Positions 23,135 through 30,399 of a DNA stretch of 33,975 bases are shown here, piece after piece (the stretch's first letter is position 1; each line of letters begins with the position of its first letter). Below the pieces are notes generated by a model, which worked only from the letters and a program-made list of their open reading frames with translations, searched no databases and had not been told where the DNA came from. Position numbers and translations under genes: made by a program. The stretch comes from Opitutales bacterium (GTDB lineage Bacteria > Verrucomicrobiota > Verrucomicrobiia > Opitutales > JABSRG01): assembly GCA_013215165.1 (NCBI GenBank), contig JABSRG010000044.1, forward strand, positions 1-33,975. The letters are read 5' to 3'.

Positions 23135-23551
23135 CTAAACAAATGGGTTTACAACGCGGACTCCTTCATAGGACTGCCCATGATTGAGATCTTCGGAAAG
23201 GAGTGTCTCGCAATTCGCTAGGCGTGCAGCTTCTAGAATCGCGGCATCCCAATAGGAGAGTTGCCAGCGTTCTTTTGCTTGCAGGGCTGCATCGAAGAGT
23301 AGTGTTGAGATGTCGACAATTGGATACCGTTTCCAACTCTCGATGAGCCCGCAGGCTTCTTCGTGGAGGAGTCTATCCGCTCTGTTGGGCCGGGTGGCTT
23401 GGACGTAGAATTCTTGCAAGACCTAAACAGACAGGTGCAGATCGTCCGCTTCTAGAATTTCAGCAGCAATCGCCTGTCTCTCGGCCTCAGCAGGGTCTTG
23501 GCTGACTTTATAAAGGAGGATATTCGTATCAAGAAAACGCATGGCGGTCAT
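23135..23551 (-). pseudogene. VapC PIN toxin interrupted by one TAG codon
   Basis: From ATG 23551 (or 23542) the frame reads MRFLDTNILLYKVSQDPAEA up to LHLSV, then TAG at 23423-23425, then VLQEFYVQATRPNRADRLL in the same frame to the end. LSVQVLQEFYV is the family's usual wording, so TAG most likely replaced CAG (Gln). All PIN acidic residues are present: D-T-N, the Glu of QEF, SYWDAAI, LLSEDL. Without the stop the protein would be about 136-139 residues, normal for VapC. The antitoxin upstream is intact and overlaps it. Confidence 0.85.
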
Positions 23552-23801
23552 GAAGCTCGTCTCGACTTGAACGCTGGCTGGCTGAGAAACCGGTCCGGCG
23601 CTGAGCGATTTGTTGCAACATCTCTGTTTCCTGACGCCGCAAACTTTCATGCTCTGTTTCCTCGGCTGCAATCTCCTCGAGGTGCTTCCGCACTATAGCA
23701 GACACCGAAGTGCGTTGCTCCGCAGCGCGTAACCGCGCCCTGTGATATACACTATCCCCCACGGAAACTGTGATATTTTTCATTTTCACAGGTTTTCCCA
23801 T
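23529..23801 (-). CDS. Ribbon-helix-helix antitoxin (VapB-like)
   Basis: Up to 90 residues; ATG 23783 (MKNITVSVGDSVYHRARLRA) is the more natural start. KNITVSVGDSVYHRARLRAA and EQRTSVSAIVRKHLEEIAAE are the strand and helices of an RHH repressor: V-S-V-x-x-x-x-Y, S-V-S-A-I-V-R. The following 40 residues, rich in charged residues and ending ELHDRHAFS, form the toxin-binding tail. It overlaps the start of the broken VapC by 23 bases. Confidence 0.85.
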   Translation of the reverse strand: MGKPVKMKNITVSVGDSVYHRARLRAAEQRTSVSAIVRKHLEEIAAEETEHESLRRQETEMLQQIAQRRTGFSASQRSSRDELHDRHAFS

Positions 23802-23871
23802 TTTAATGAGGGATCAAGTGAAACAAGAGATCCAACGAGAGGGATTCCGCTGCCAGAGTTTTGGACATATT

Positions 23872-23903
23872 TTATCCGCGAATGGACGCTAATTCACGCG
23901 AAT
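23872..23903 (+). repeat. 33-nt three-unit repeat, copy E
   Basis: Starts 'ttatccgcgaatggacgc' and runs through the middle unit CGCTAATTCA to CGCGAAT, where it ends in 'aata' rather than 'aatg'. It lies between the RHH antitoxin gene and the duplicated segment at about 23955. Confidence 0.83.
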
Positions 23904-24037
23904 ATTTTTACTGCGGAATGTGCTGACAGAAGCTTGCTGGAGATGGCGTAGCAAAAGGGGGGTTGTTATTTTAAATGTTAGAGATTATTTGCTAGGTGCC
24001 ATGTCGATCCTTGTTCTGGTTCGTCATCAAAATTAGA

Positions 24038-24074
24038 GTTTCAGCGCACTTCCGCGTTTCCCGCGGCTTAAGAA
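24038..24074. repeat. 'cagcgcacttccgcg' repeat, copy 3
   Basis: Begins 'gtttcagcgcacttccgcg' and ends 'ccgcggcttaagaa'. It is part of a roughly 0.5-kb duplicated segment shared with 18995-19500. Confidence 0.78.
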
Positions 24075-24080
24075 TAGTAT

Positions 24081-24503
24081 TCAGACTGCAAATTTCCGTT
24101 TCCCAAAGGGCCATTCAGGAATGGTGAAGAGATTGCGTACGCGAAAGGCCGCGGGCGAGAGCACGAGGAGTGAGGCGCGGGCATTATCCGCAAACCAGGG
24201 GATTTCGAGCGTGCTACGGTTTTCTGGGTCCCAGGTCCAATCTGGAAGGTCGAGTTGGCATTGTTCGCACAGCCAGTCGGCATAGGCGGCGAGGTAGACA
24301 TCTGCGATCTCCCCACTCCCAAATTTCTGAGCGAGCAGCGGTGGTTCTTCAGATACCGCAATCTGGACGACCGTAGCAATATCATCAGCACCCCGACCGA
24401 TCGCGTGGATCCAATCACGCAGACTTCGACCAAATGATTCCAGACTATCACTTGCCAGCGAAACGTCCTGCAGGGTCTGCGGCTTAATCATACTATCTGT
24501 CAT
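24081..24503 (-). CDS. 'PWFA' partner protein of a nucleotidyltransferase (uncharacterised)
   Basis: A 140-residue protein. The N-terminal half is helical (SLESFGRSLRDWIHAIGRGA). SGEIADVYLAAYADWLCEQC leads to LDLPDWTWDPENRSTLEIPW and then FADNARASLLVLSPAAFRVR followed by NLFTIPEWPF. From memory, proteins with D-x-P-x-W, P-W-F-A, L-x-x-x-A-P/S-x-x-F-x-x-R-N-x-F occur as partners or C-terminal domains of TA-related genes, but I know no function. It follows the nucleotidyltransferase with an 11-base overlap. Either antitoxin or effector is possible. A decayed copy lies at 19124. Confidence 0.75.
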   Translation of the reverse strand: MTDSMIKPQTLQDVSLASDSLESFGRSLRDWIHAIGRGADDIATVVQIAVSEEPPLLAQKFGSGEIADVYLAAYADWLCEQCQLDLPDWTWDPENRSTLEIPWFADNARASLLVLSPAAFRVRNLFTIPEWPFGKRKFAV

Positions 24504-25041
24504 CGGAATGAACCTCCCCTAGAATCGATTTGATTAAAGCTGCATGCTGGTCAGGCAAAACGTCATCGGGAAAATAACGGTCGATATGCGACTGCACCTC
24601 TGCCACCGTGCCAATGTTCATTTTCCGAAGTAGGAACCGAAGATCCGCCTCATCGCCCGAGTAACCAGGCAGGGCTCTCCGGGATGCCATCGCTTTGAGA
24701 GCCAAGAGGTAACTGGCGGTGGGCACGCTCACTTTTAATCCCTGAAATTCTTTAGCAAGGGGTCGCTTTGCGCCCACCGGAGCGAGAAATTGCGAAACAT
24801 CCGAATTCAACCAGTCACGGTCGAATCCGAACTCCTTTGCGACCACGGCCACGATTTCTCGACCCTCCACTTCTGGAACGATTACAGCGTCCACGTCTTT
24901 CGTGATTGCACGGCTATTATACACCAAGAGCATGACCGCTCCTCCATAAAGACTCACCTCTAATTGCAGCCCACGCTCATGAGCGATCTCGCCCATACGT
25001 CGGAAAGCTTCCAGAATAAGTTCTTTGGTAAGTTGAGGCAT
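24493..25041 (-). CDS. Nucleotidyltransferase-fold protein, DUF6036-like
   Basis: A 182-residue protein. LQLEVSLYGGAVMLLVYNSR followed by AITKDVDAVIVPE is the nucleotidyltransferase active site: GG-A-x-x-x-x-x-x-x-R-x-T-K-D-V-D. VSVPTASYLLALKAMASRRA and SGDEADLRFLLRK form the second conserved block (L-A-x-K-x-x-A-x-R, D-E-A-D-L). It is full length with its Asp pair intact. It is the first gene of a two-gene unit with the PWFA protein. Related proteins are annotated as putative toxins or antitoxins, and the substrate is unknown. Confidence 0.83.
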   Translation of the reverse strand: MPQLTKELILEAFRRMGEIAHERGLQLEVSLYGGAVMLLVYNSRAITKDVDAVIVPEVEGREIVAVVAKEFGFDRDWLNSDVSQFLAPVGAKRPLAKEFQGLKVSVPTASYLLALKAMASRRALPGYSGDEADLRFLLRKMNIGTVAEVQSHIDRYFPDDVLPDQHAALIKSILGEVHSDDR

Positions 25042-25201
25042 CAGCGCATATTTGGGTCTTGTTATTACAGCCGTCAGGCGCCCAGGGCTAGGTTTTTCAG
25101 TATCTTTGCTTCGTATGAGACGGTGATGAATCCATGTTTTCTGAGAATTGTGCAGCTTATTATCTTTGATGGTGATCGTCTCGTAAGATGATCGATACCA
25201 T

Positions 25202-25234
25202 TCATCCGCGAATGGAAGCGAATTTACGCGAATG
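25202..25234 (+). repeat. 33-nt three-unit repeat, copy F
   Basis: Reads 'tcatccgcgaatggaagcga' and continues to a final CGCGAATG. It is the most divergent full-length copy. It lies at the outer end of the right array, before the housekeeping region. Confidence 0.75.
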
Positions 25235-25283
25235 ACCTTGCCGCCTGCGGTCCACTTGGCTCTGGGGTAGCCAATGCGTGCAT

Positions 25284-25318
25284 AAAAAAAGCGCAGGGAT
25301 TATGGCCCTGCGCTTTTT
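25284..25318. terminator. Strong intrinsic terminator (probably bidirectional)
   Basis: A run of A, then GCGCAGGG, a seven-base loop and CCCTGCGC followed by TTTTT. It sits 20 bases beyond the stop of the thioredoxin-fold gene on the minus strand. With A and T runs on both sides it should end transcription from both directions, and it marks the border between the TA array and the core genes. Confidence 0.88.
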
Positions 25319-25338
25319 GTCATAGGTTTTCGATTAAA

Positions 25339-25932
25339 TTAGTATTTTACGCTGCAGCCGTAAGGGCGGGTGGTGGCTTGGGCGATCTCTTCGCCGGCCA
25401 TTAGGCTAGTCAGGGCAGCGTTGACGAAGTTTTCGGCTTTCGCGATATCCTTGGCGCTGGCTGAACGAATGCTGTCGATAGCGCCGTTGTAAACGAGTGT
25501 GCCTTCGGGTGAGATGACAAACATGTGAGGTGTGGTGCGTGCCCCGTAGGCTTGGCCGACTGTTCCGTCTTTATCGAGCAGGAAGGCAGTTGCGGCTGTC
25601 TCCTTTTCCTCAGCGTAGGCGATGTGCTGCTCTGCAGTTAGGAAATCACGATGATCAGGGTTCGTGGAGTTAATAGCCAGCCACACAACGCCCTTGTCCG
25701 TCCACTTTTCCTGAGTCTTCTGCATATTTGAGGAGTCGTAGAATTTAACAACAAAGGGGCAATTCGGATTGAACCATTCCAATACCACGGTTTTGCCTGC
25801 AAAGTCTGATAGTGAATGTGTGGTGCCGTTAGCATCAGTCAATGTGAATGCTGGTGCCGTCTCACCGACGGTTGCAGCGGACATCAATGATGCCGCGAAG
25901 ATGAATACGATAGATATGAGTTTTTTAGTCAT
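25339..25932 (-). CDS. Exported thioredoxin-fold (AhpC/TSA, redoxin) protein
   Basis: A 197-residue protein with a clear signal peptide (about residues 1-20, ending SLMSAA). APAFTLTDANGTTHSLSDFA starts the redoxin fold. VVLEWFNPNCPFVVKFYDSS carries the single N-C-P-F site, a peroxiredoxin-like Cys without a second Cys in C-x-x-C. RTTPHMFVISPEGTLVYNGA is the cis-Pro region. A further Cys is at the C-terminus (RPYGCSVKY). This form is common in periplasmic redoxin family proteins of Verrucomicrobiota and Planctomycetota. Substrate unknown. A strong terminator follows. Confidence 0.87.
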   Translation of the reverse strand: MTKKLISIVFIFAASLMSAATVGETAPAFTLTDANGTTHSLSDFAGKTVVLEWFNPNCPFVVKFYDSSNMQKTQEKWTDKGVVWLAINSTNPDHRDFLTAEQHIAYAEEKETAATAFLLDKDGTVGQAYGARTTPHMFVISPEGTLVYNGAIDSIRSASAKDIAKAENFVNAALTSLMAGEEIAQATTRPYGCSVKY

Positions 25933-26080
25933 GGTGAGTTAGTTGTTAGTCAGGAACGGCCATTAAGAAAGGCTGAGGAGGCAATTTGTTCACAAATTTT
26001 GTGATTCTACTTCGAAATCGAACCACTGACATGCAGCTTGACATCAATTCGAGCAACATCATGTTCCATGTGCTTTCCGC

Positions 26081-26156
26081 GGGTTGATAGCTCAATCGGT
26101 AGAGCAGTTGCCTTTTAAGCAATTGGTTCCGGGTTCGAGTCCCGGTCAACCTACCA
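26081..26156 (+). tRNA. tRNA-Lys (anticodon TTT)
   Basis: A 76-nt cloverleaf. The acceptor stem is GGGTTGA with TCAACCT, the D-arm is 'gctcaatcggtagagc', the anticodon loop is CTTTTAA with anticodon TTT, and the T-arm is 'ccgggttcgagtcccgg'. The CCA end is encoded. A 15-nt direct repeat flanks it at 25931 and 26174. Confidence 0.95.
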
Positions 26157-26374
26157 ATTCGGAGAATAAGGAGATGGTGAGTTAGTTGATAAGGGGCGCG
26201 CATAGTAATGAGGACTCGACCCCGCGGGTGGTCCGGTTCTCAGCCAGCTGAGCCCGGTTAATTGAATTGTTGCGTGAGCTTCGAGCCGCCGGGCTGTTTG
26301 GCCACAATCAATCCAAAATCGACGGAAACAAAAGGAGACCGTAAAATACTTTCAGACAGAGCTAGCTATCGGAA

Positions 26375-27469
26375 TTAGACTTCAACGTGACCACTCAGTA
26401 GGGCGTCGACCTTGTCCTGGTTATCCGCCTCGAGGAGACCCTCCACTACAGCAAGGATATCACCGTCGAGGAATTGATCGAGACTGTGAACGGTGACATT
26501 AATCCGATGATCAGTGATACGGCTTTGCGGAAAGTTATAAGTCCGAATGCGCTCGGAACGGTCTCCGGTACCGATCTGGCTTTTTCGATTCGCCGCATAC
26601 TTGGTATGCTCCTCATCTTGCTTACGCTGGAGTAAGCGAGCACGTAGGACGGCCATTGCTTTGGCCTTATTTTTTAACTGCGAGCGCTCGTCCGAGCAAT
26701 TGACGATCAACCCGGTCGGTTTGTGTAGGATTTGAACTGCAGAATCTGTCGTATTTACCCCCTGCCCACCGGGGCCACTCGCTCGCGCAACTGTAATCTC
26801 CAGTTCATTGGGATCTATGGAGATATCCACCTCCTCCGCCTCAGGCAACACCGCCACTGTCGAGGTAGAGGTGTGAATACGCCCGCCACTTTCAGTTACC
26901 GGGACACGTTGGACTCGGTGCACCCCACTCTCAAATTTGAGCGTCTTATACGCCTCCTCGCCTTTGAGAAGAAACGTAACCTCCTTAAAACCACCTGTTT
27001 CTGATTCGCTCGCACTCATCGGCTCGATCGACCACCCACGACGCTCAGCAAAACGCTGATACATGCGGCACAGATCAGCAGCAAACAAGGATGCCTCATC
27101 CCCACCTGCACCCGCGCGAATCTCCATCACAATATTACGATCATCGGTCTCATCGGGAGGAATCATGGCGACCAAAACGGCTTCTTTGAGCTGTTCAATC
27201 TTCTCCTCAAGCGGCGCGATCTCCGCCTCAGCCATTTCCTTGAGCTCAGCATCCATGTCTGGGTCAGCAAGCATCTCACGACTGTCGGCAAGCTCCTGCA
27301 CAGCCCCAAGCAAATCCTCGTAGAGCTCGATCAGCTTGCTCACCTTCTGATGCTTTCGAGACATAACCGCAGCATTGCGTTGGTCACTGTAAAAGTCAGG
27401 CGCCTGCATCTGCTCATCGAGCTCACTCAGCTTCGCTTTGAATGGTTCAATCGGTGGGATGCCTTCCAT
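26375..27469 (-). CDS. prfA: Peptide chain release factor 1
   Basis: A 364-residue protein of usual length. [20 protein letters not shown] carries the G-G-Q motif that triggers peptidyl-tRNA hydrolysis. [19 protein letters not shown] has the P-x-T codon-recognition tripeptide as PVT, which places it in RF1 (UAA/UAG), not RF2 (S-P-F). The N-terminal coiled region ends [18 protein letters not shown]. No prmC follows within the window. RF1 recognises UAG, which is relevant to the two TAG-interrupted toxins at 19880 and 23423. The gene is transcribed divergently from the DUF2760 gene. Confidence 0.96.
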   Translation of the reverse strand: MEGIPPIEPFKAKLSELDEQMQAPDFYSDQRNAAVMSRKHQKVSKLIELYEDLLGAVQELADSREMLADPDMDAELKEMAEAEIAPLEEKIEQLKEAVLVAMIPPDETDDRNIVMEIRAGAGGDEASLFAADLCRMYQRFAERRGWSIEPMSASESETGGFKEVTFLLKGEEAYKTLKFESGVHRVQRVPVTESGGRIHTSTSTVAVLPEAEEVDISIDPNELEITVARASGPGGQGVNTTDSAVQILHKPTGLIVNCSDERSQLKNKAKAMAVLRARLLQRKQDEEHTKYAANRKSQIGTGDRSERIRTYNFPQSRITDHRINVTVHSLDQFLDGDILAVVEGLLEADNQDKVDALLSGHVEV

Positions 27470-27598
27470 AAATTCAAATATTCGAGATAGCTAATGAAGA
27501 TGCCACCCTACTCAGCACCTTTCAAGAGTGCATTAACTATGAATTTGATCTTAACATTTCGCTCGAAGTTCGCCGCTGACCTCATTTATTGAGCCCGC

Positions 27599-28240
27599 AT
27601 GATCGGATTGCTCTATTTTGTCTCTGCATTGATTTTTGTCTGTGTTGGCGCGGGCATGGCGCTACAGGAAGGGCCTTCTCAAACTGCGCTTAGCGTCACC
27701 GCACTCCTGCTCGTTTTCCTCCTTCAGGTTTTGATCCTGGTGACCTTTGGGAAACTCAAAGCGCAAGCAGGTAAAGCAGAGAACGCAGATGCTGAGGCGC
27801 AACCTAGGGAGCCCGAAAAAGCCACACTTCCACCCGAGCCCGCGTCCCCAGCCGTCCAGTCAGACGGACTCGTGCTCGCCTCTCTACTACAAGAGAAAGG
27901 ACGCTTCATTGATTTCGTGATGGACGATGTTCAAGCGTACTCGGATGCCCAAGTCGGTGCCGCGGCACGCGTTGTCCATTCCGGTTGCCGAGACGTTATC
28001 CAAAAAGCGCTAGGGCCTGAGCCTATTGCAACGAGCCCTGAACAACAAACGATCACTCTCTCAGAAGACTATGATCGCGCGGCCTTCCGCGTCACCGGAA
28101 AAATGCCTGCTAACGGCGCCATACAGGGCAAATTAGAACACAAGGGCTGGCAGGCTTCGCGCTGTGACCTACCTAAACCGACCCAAACTCTCGAAAAAGC
28201 AGAGGGATTCACACTCGCGCCTGCCCAAGTCAGTAACTGA
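27599..28240 (+). CDS. DUF2760 membrane protein
   Basis: A 213-residue protein. Two hydrophobic segments (about residues 3-22 and 29-51) form an N-terminal hairpin, followed by a variable E/P-rich linker. The conserved domain reads LASLLQEKGRFIDFVMDDVQ then AYSDAQVGAAARVVHSGCRD, with R-L/F-I-D-F-x-x-x-D-x-x-x-Y-x-D-A-Q as the family signature. In other bacteria DUF2760 genes precede an Hsp70-like gene, as here with a 19-base gap. The function is unknown. A membrane-linked adaptor for the Hsp70 is a guess. Confidence 0.85.
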   Translation: MIGLLYFVSALIFVCVGAGMALQEGPSQTALSVTALLLVFLLQVLILVTFGKLKAQAGKAENADAEAQPREPEKATLPPEPASPAVQSDGLVLASLLQEKGRFIDFVMDDVQAYSDAQVGAAARVVHSGCRDVIQKALGPEPIATSPEQQTITLSEDYDRAAFRVTGKMPANGAIQGKLEHKGWQASRCDLPKPTQTLEKAEGFTLAPAQVSN

Positions 28241-28259
28241 TTATTTCCAACAATTTGTT

Positions 28260-30077
28260 ATGACCACGACACACATCGGCATTGATCTCGGAACGACAAA
28301 CTGTGCCGTGGCTATTGCACAGGGTGGTGCGGATGCCGAAACTCAAGGCATCCCACAGATTGGCGCCCCCGGCCGCGTGGATACACTTCCGACACTGCCG
28401 TCATCCATCTACATGTCCGGCGAACAAGAATTTGATGCGGCTGGGCTCAAGTTGCCGTGGAGCGCCGAGGGTGACCCGTTAGTCGTGGGGACCTTTGCTC
28501 GTGAGCACGGCCCCCATGCACCGGAGCGCCTGATTCACTCTGCTAAATCCTGGCTATGTAATCCAAATGTAGATCCATCTGATGCCCTACTTCCTTGGCA
28601 AAGTCAGGCCGTGGAATCCAAACTCTCACCGCTTGAGGTCTCTGCAAAGCTCCTGAGCCACATTCACGCTAGTCTGCAAAACACAAACTCTCTCCCCGAA
28701 GGAACCCGCTCGATCATAACCGTTCCCGCGAGTTTCGATGATGCTGCGCGACGAGCCACACAAGTCGCGGCGCTTGAAGCTGGATTTTCAGAGTCGACCC
28801 TTCTCCTCGAAGAGCCTCTGGCGGCGCTTTACGCTTGGCTAGAAACACAGGGGAATAACTGGCGTAAGCAGATTGAACCTGGACAGCTTGTCTTAGTTTG
28901 TGATGTGGGCGGAGGCACTTCGGATTTCAGCCTGATTGCAGTCAGCGAATCCGACGGGGATCTACGACTCGATCGCGTGGCTGTCGGTTCGCACATCCTG
29001 CTGGGTGGGGATAACTTGGACTTGGCTTTAGCCTACATTGTCAAAGCTCAGCTAGAGAACCAAGACACCCAACTCGACGATTGGCAGTTTCGTTCTCTAA
29101 TTCAGAAAGCGCGCGCCGCTAAAGAGACACTGTTCAATAACCCGGAATTGTCGGTCGCTCCCATATCACTAGAGTCACGAGGCTCTAGCCTATTTGCCTC
29201 GACGATCCGAGCTGAGGTGTCACGTGACACCCTAGATGCGGTGATCGTTGACGGTTTCTTCGCAAAAACAGGCATCAACGATTTTCCGCAAGATGGAACA
29301 TCGGTCGGACTTCAAGAGCTGGGATTGAACTACGCAGCAGACCCCGTTTTGCCGAAACACATTGCAGCCTTCCTGCACCAGGCGCAACGGAGCTTTGACA
29401 ATCAACCCGAGCTAGCTGAACGCCTCGATCCAGCAGGTGAACGGCGCAATCAGGCATTCATCAAACCCGAACGTATTTTATTCAACGGAGGCGTATTTCA
29501 CGCAGCAGCCCTGAGACAGCGAGTCGTCGACATTCTTTCGGAGTGGTGTGGCCAGCCCGTTGCCGAATTGGACGGAGCTCAATTAGATCAGGCGGTTGCG
29601 TTGGGAGCCGCCGCTTACGGCCGCATCCAAGAATGTGGGGAAGGCATACGCATCCGTGCTGGGGCCGCCCATTCGATGTATATAGGCATTGCATCAACGA
29701 TGCCTGCCATCCCGGGATTCACCCCGCCTGTTCAAGCGCTGTGTGTCGTTCCACAAGGCATGGAAGAAGGCAGTGAGATCACTCTCGATAAGGAGTTCGG
29801 CCTGATTGTTGGCAAGCCGGTTACCTTCCAAGTGTTTAGTTCAAACAAACGCCCTGAGGATACCGTCGGCAGCTTAGTCAGTGATGCTGCCTCTCAACTC
29901 GAAACATCACGCCCCTTAGAAACGTATCTAGATGCTTTGGAAAACTTCCCTTCAGGAACACCGATTCCCGTCAAGCTACATGCACATTTGACAGCCACCG
30001 GACAGCTTGAGCTGTGGATGCAACATACCCGTTCGGACCAGCGCTTCAAAATCGACTTCGATGTGCGGCTCGATTGA
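28260..30077 (+). CDS. Hsp70-family chaperone partner of DUF2760
   Basis: A 605-residue protein from ATG 28260. An upstream start inside the DUF2760 gene would add 32 unrelated residues. IGIDLGTTNCAVAIAQGG is the phosphate-1 loop. VVGTFAREHGPHAPERLIHS, VPASFDDAARRATQVAALEA, LEEPLAALYAWLE and VLVCDVGGGTSDFSLI are the other ATPase signatures. The C-terminal part is shorter and different from DnaK, without an EEVD-like end. It resembles HscC/YegD-like or uncharacterised Hsp70 homologues. No dnaJ or grpE nearby. Confidence 0.9.
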   Translation: MTTTHIGIDLGTTNCAVAIAQGGADAETQGIPQIGAPGRVDTLPTLPSSIYMSGEQEFDAAGLKLPWSAEGDPLVVGTFAREHGPHAPERLIHSAKSWLCNPNVDPSDALLPWQSQAVESKLSPLEVSAKLLSHIHASLQNTNSLPEGTRSIITVPASFDDAARRATQVAALEAGFSESTLLLEEPLAALYAWLETQGNNWRKQIEPGQLVLVCDVGGGTSDFSLIAVSESDGDLRLDRVAVGSHILLGGDNLDLALAYIVKAQLENQDTQLDDWQFRSLIQKARAAKETLFNNPELSVAPISLESRGSSLFASTIRAEVSRDTLDAVIVDGFFAKTGINDFPQDGTSVGLQELGLNYAADPVLPKHIAAFLHQAQRSFDNQPELAERLDPAGERRNQAFIKPERILFNGGVFHAAALRQRVVDILSEWCGQPVAELDGAQLDQAVALGAAAYGRIQECGEGIRIRAGAAHSMYIGIASTMPAIPGFTPPVQALCVVPQGMEEGSEITLDKEFGLIVGKPVTFQVFSSNKRPEDTVGSLVSDAASQLETSRPLETYLDALENFPSGTPIPVKLHAHLTATGQLELWMQHTRSDQRFKIDFDVRLD

Positions 30078-30117
30078 TGTCTAAGCTGAATGTGCTTAAC
30101 CACTCGACACAGGCAAA

Positions 30118-30375
30118 GTGCCTGCTAAATTAGTCGTTATCATGCAAGCGGATGCACTGGAGGAAAAGCCTTTTGAAGAGGCATTGAAAGAGCTTGAAGG
30201 CCTTGTCGCAGCTCTAGAAACCGGAGAAAGTCCCCTCACTGAACTCGTCGCCTCATACGAACAGGGAAAAAAGCTTATAGATCTATGCCGAGCACGCCTG
30301 CAGGACGCAGAACTGCGCATAACGCAACTCGATGAGAACCAAACTGAAACCCAGTTTGAAGCGGACGATGCGTAA
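30118..30375 (+). CDS. xseB: Exodeoxyribonuclease VII small subunit
   Basis: An 85-residue frame from GTG 30118; ATG 30142 (MQADALEEKPFEEALKELEG) fits the family better and gives 77 residues. PFEEALKELEGLVAALETGE and SPLTELVASYEQGKKLIDLC form the two-helix coil of XseB: F-E-x-x-L-x-x-L-E-x-I/L-V, L-E-x-G-x-x-x-L, Y-E-x-G. It partners with XseA to degrade single-stranded DNA. xseA is not in the window. It precedes dxs by 24 bases, an adjacency common in bacteria. Confidence 0.93.
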   Translation: MPAKLVVIMQADALEEKPFEEALKELEGLVAALETGESPLTELVASYEQGKKLIDLCRARLQDAELRITQLDENQTETQFEADDA

Positions 30376-30399
30376 ATCGCCATGGAGCCCACACGATAG

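Noticed and set aside
18914-25234. CRISPR array made by the 33-nt repeats
   Set aside because: Copies are hundreds to thousands of bases apart with genes between them, and no cas genes are present.
26221-26374. Possible hairpin CTCAG-ccag-CTGAG as prfA terminator
   Set aside because: Stem is only five base pairs with no T-tract in the right direction.
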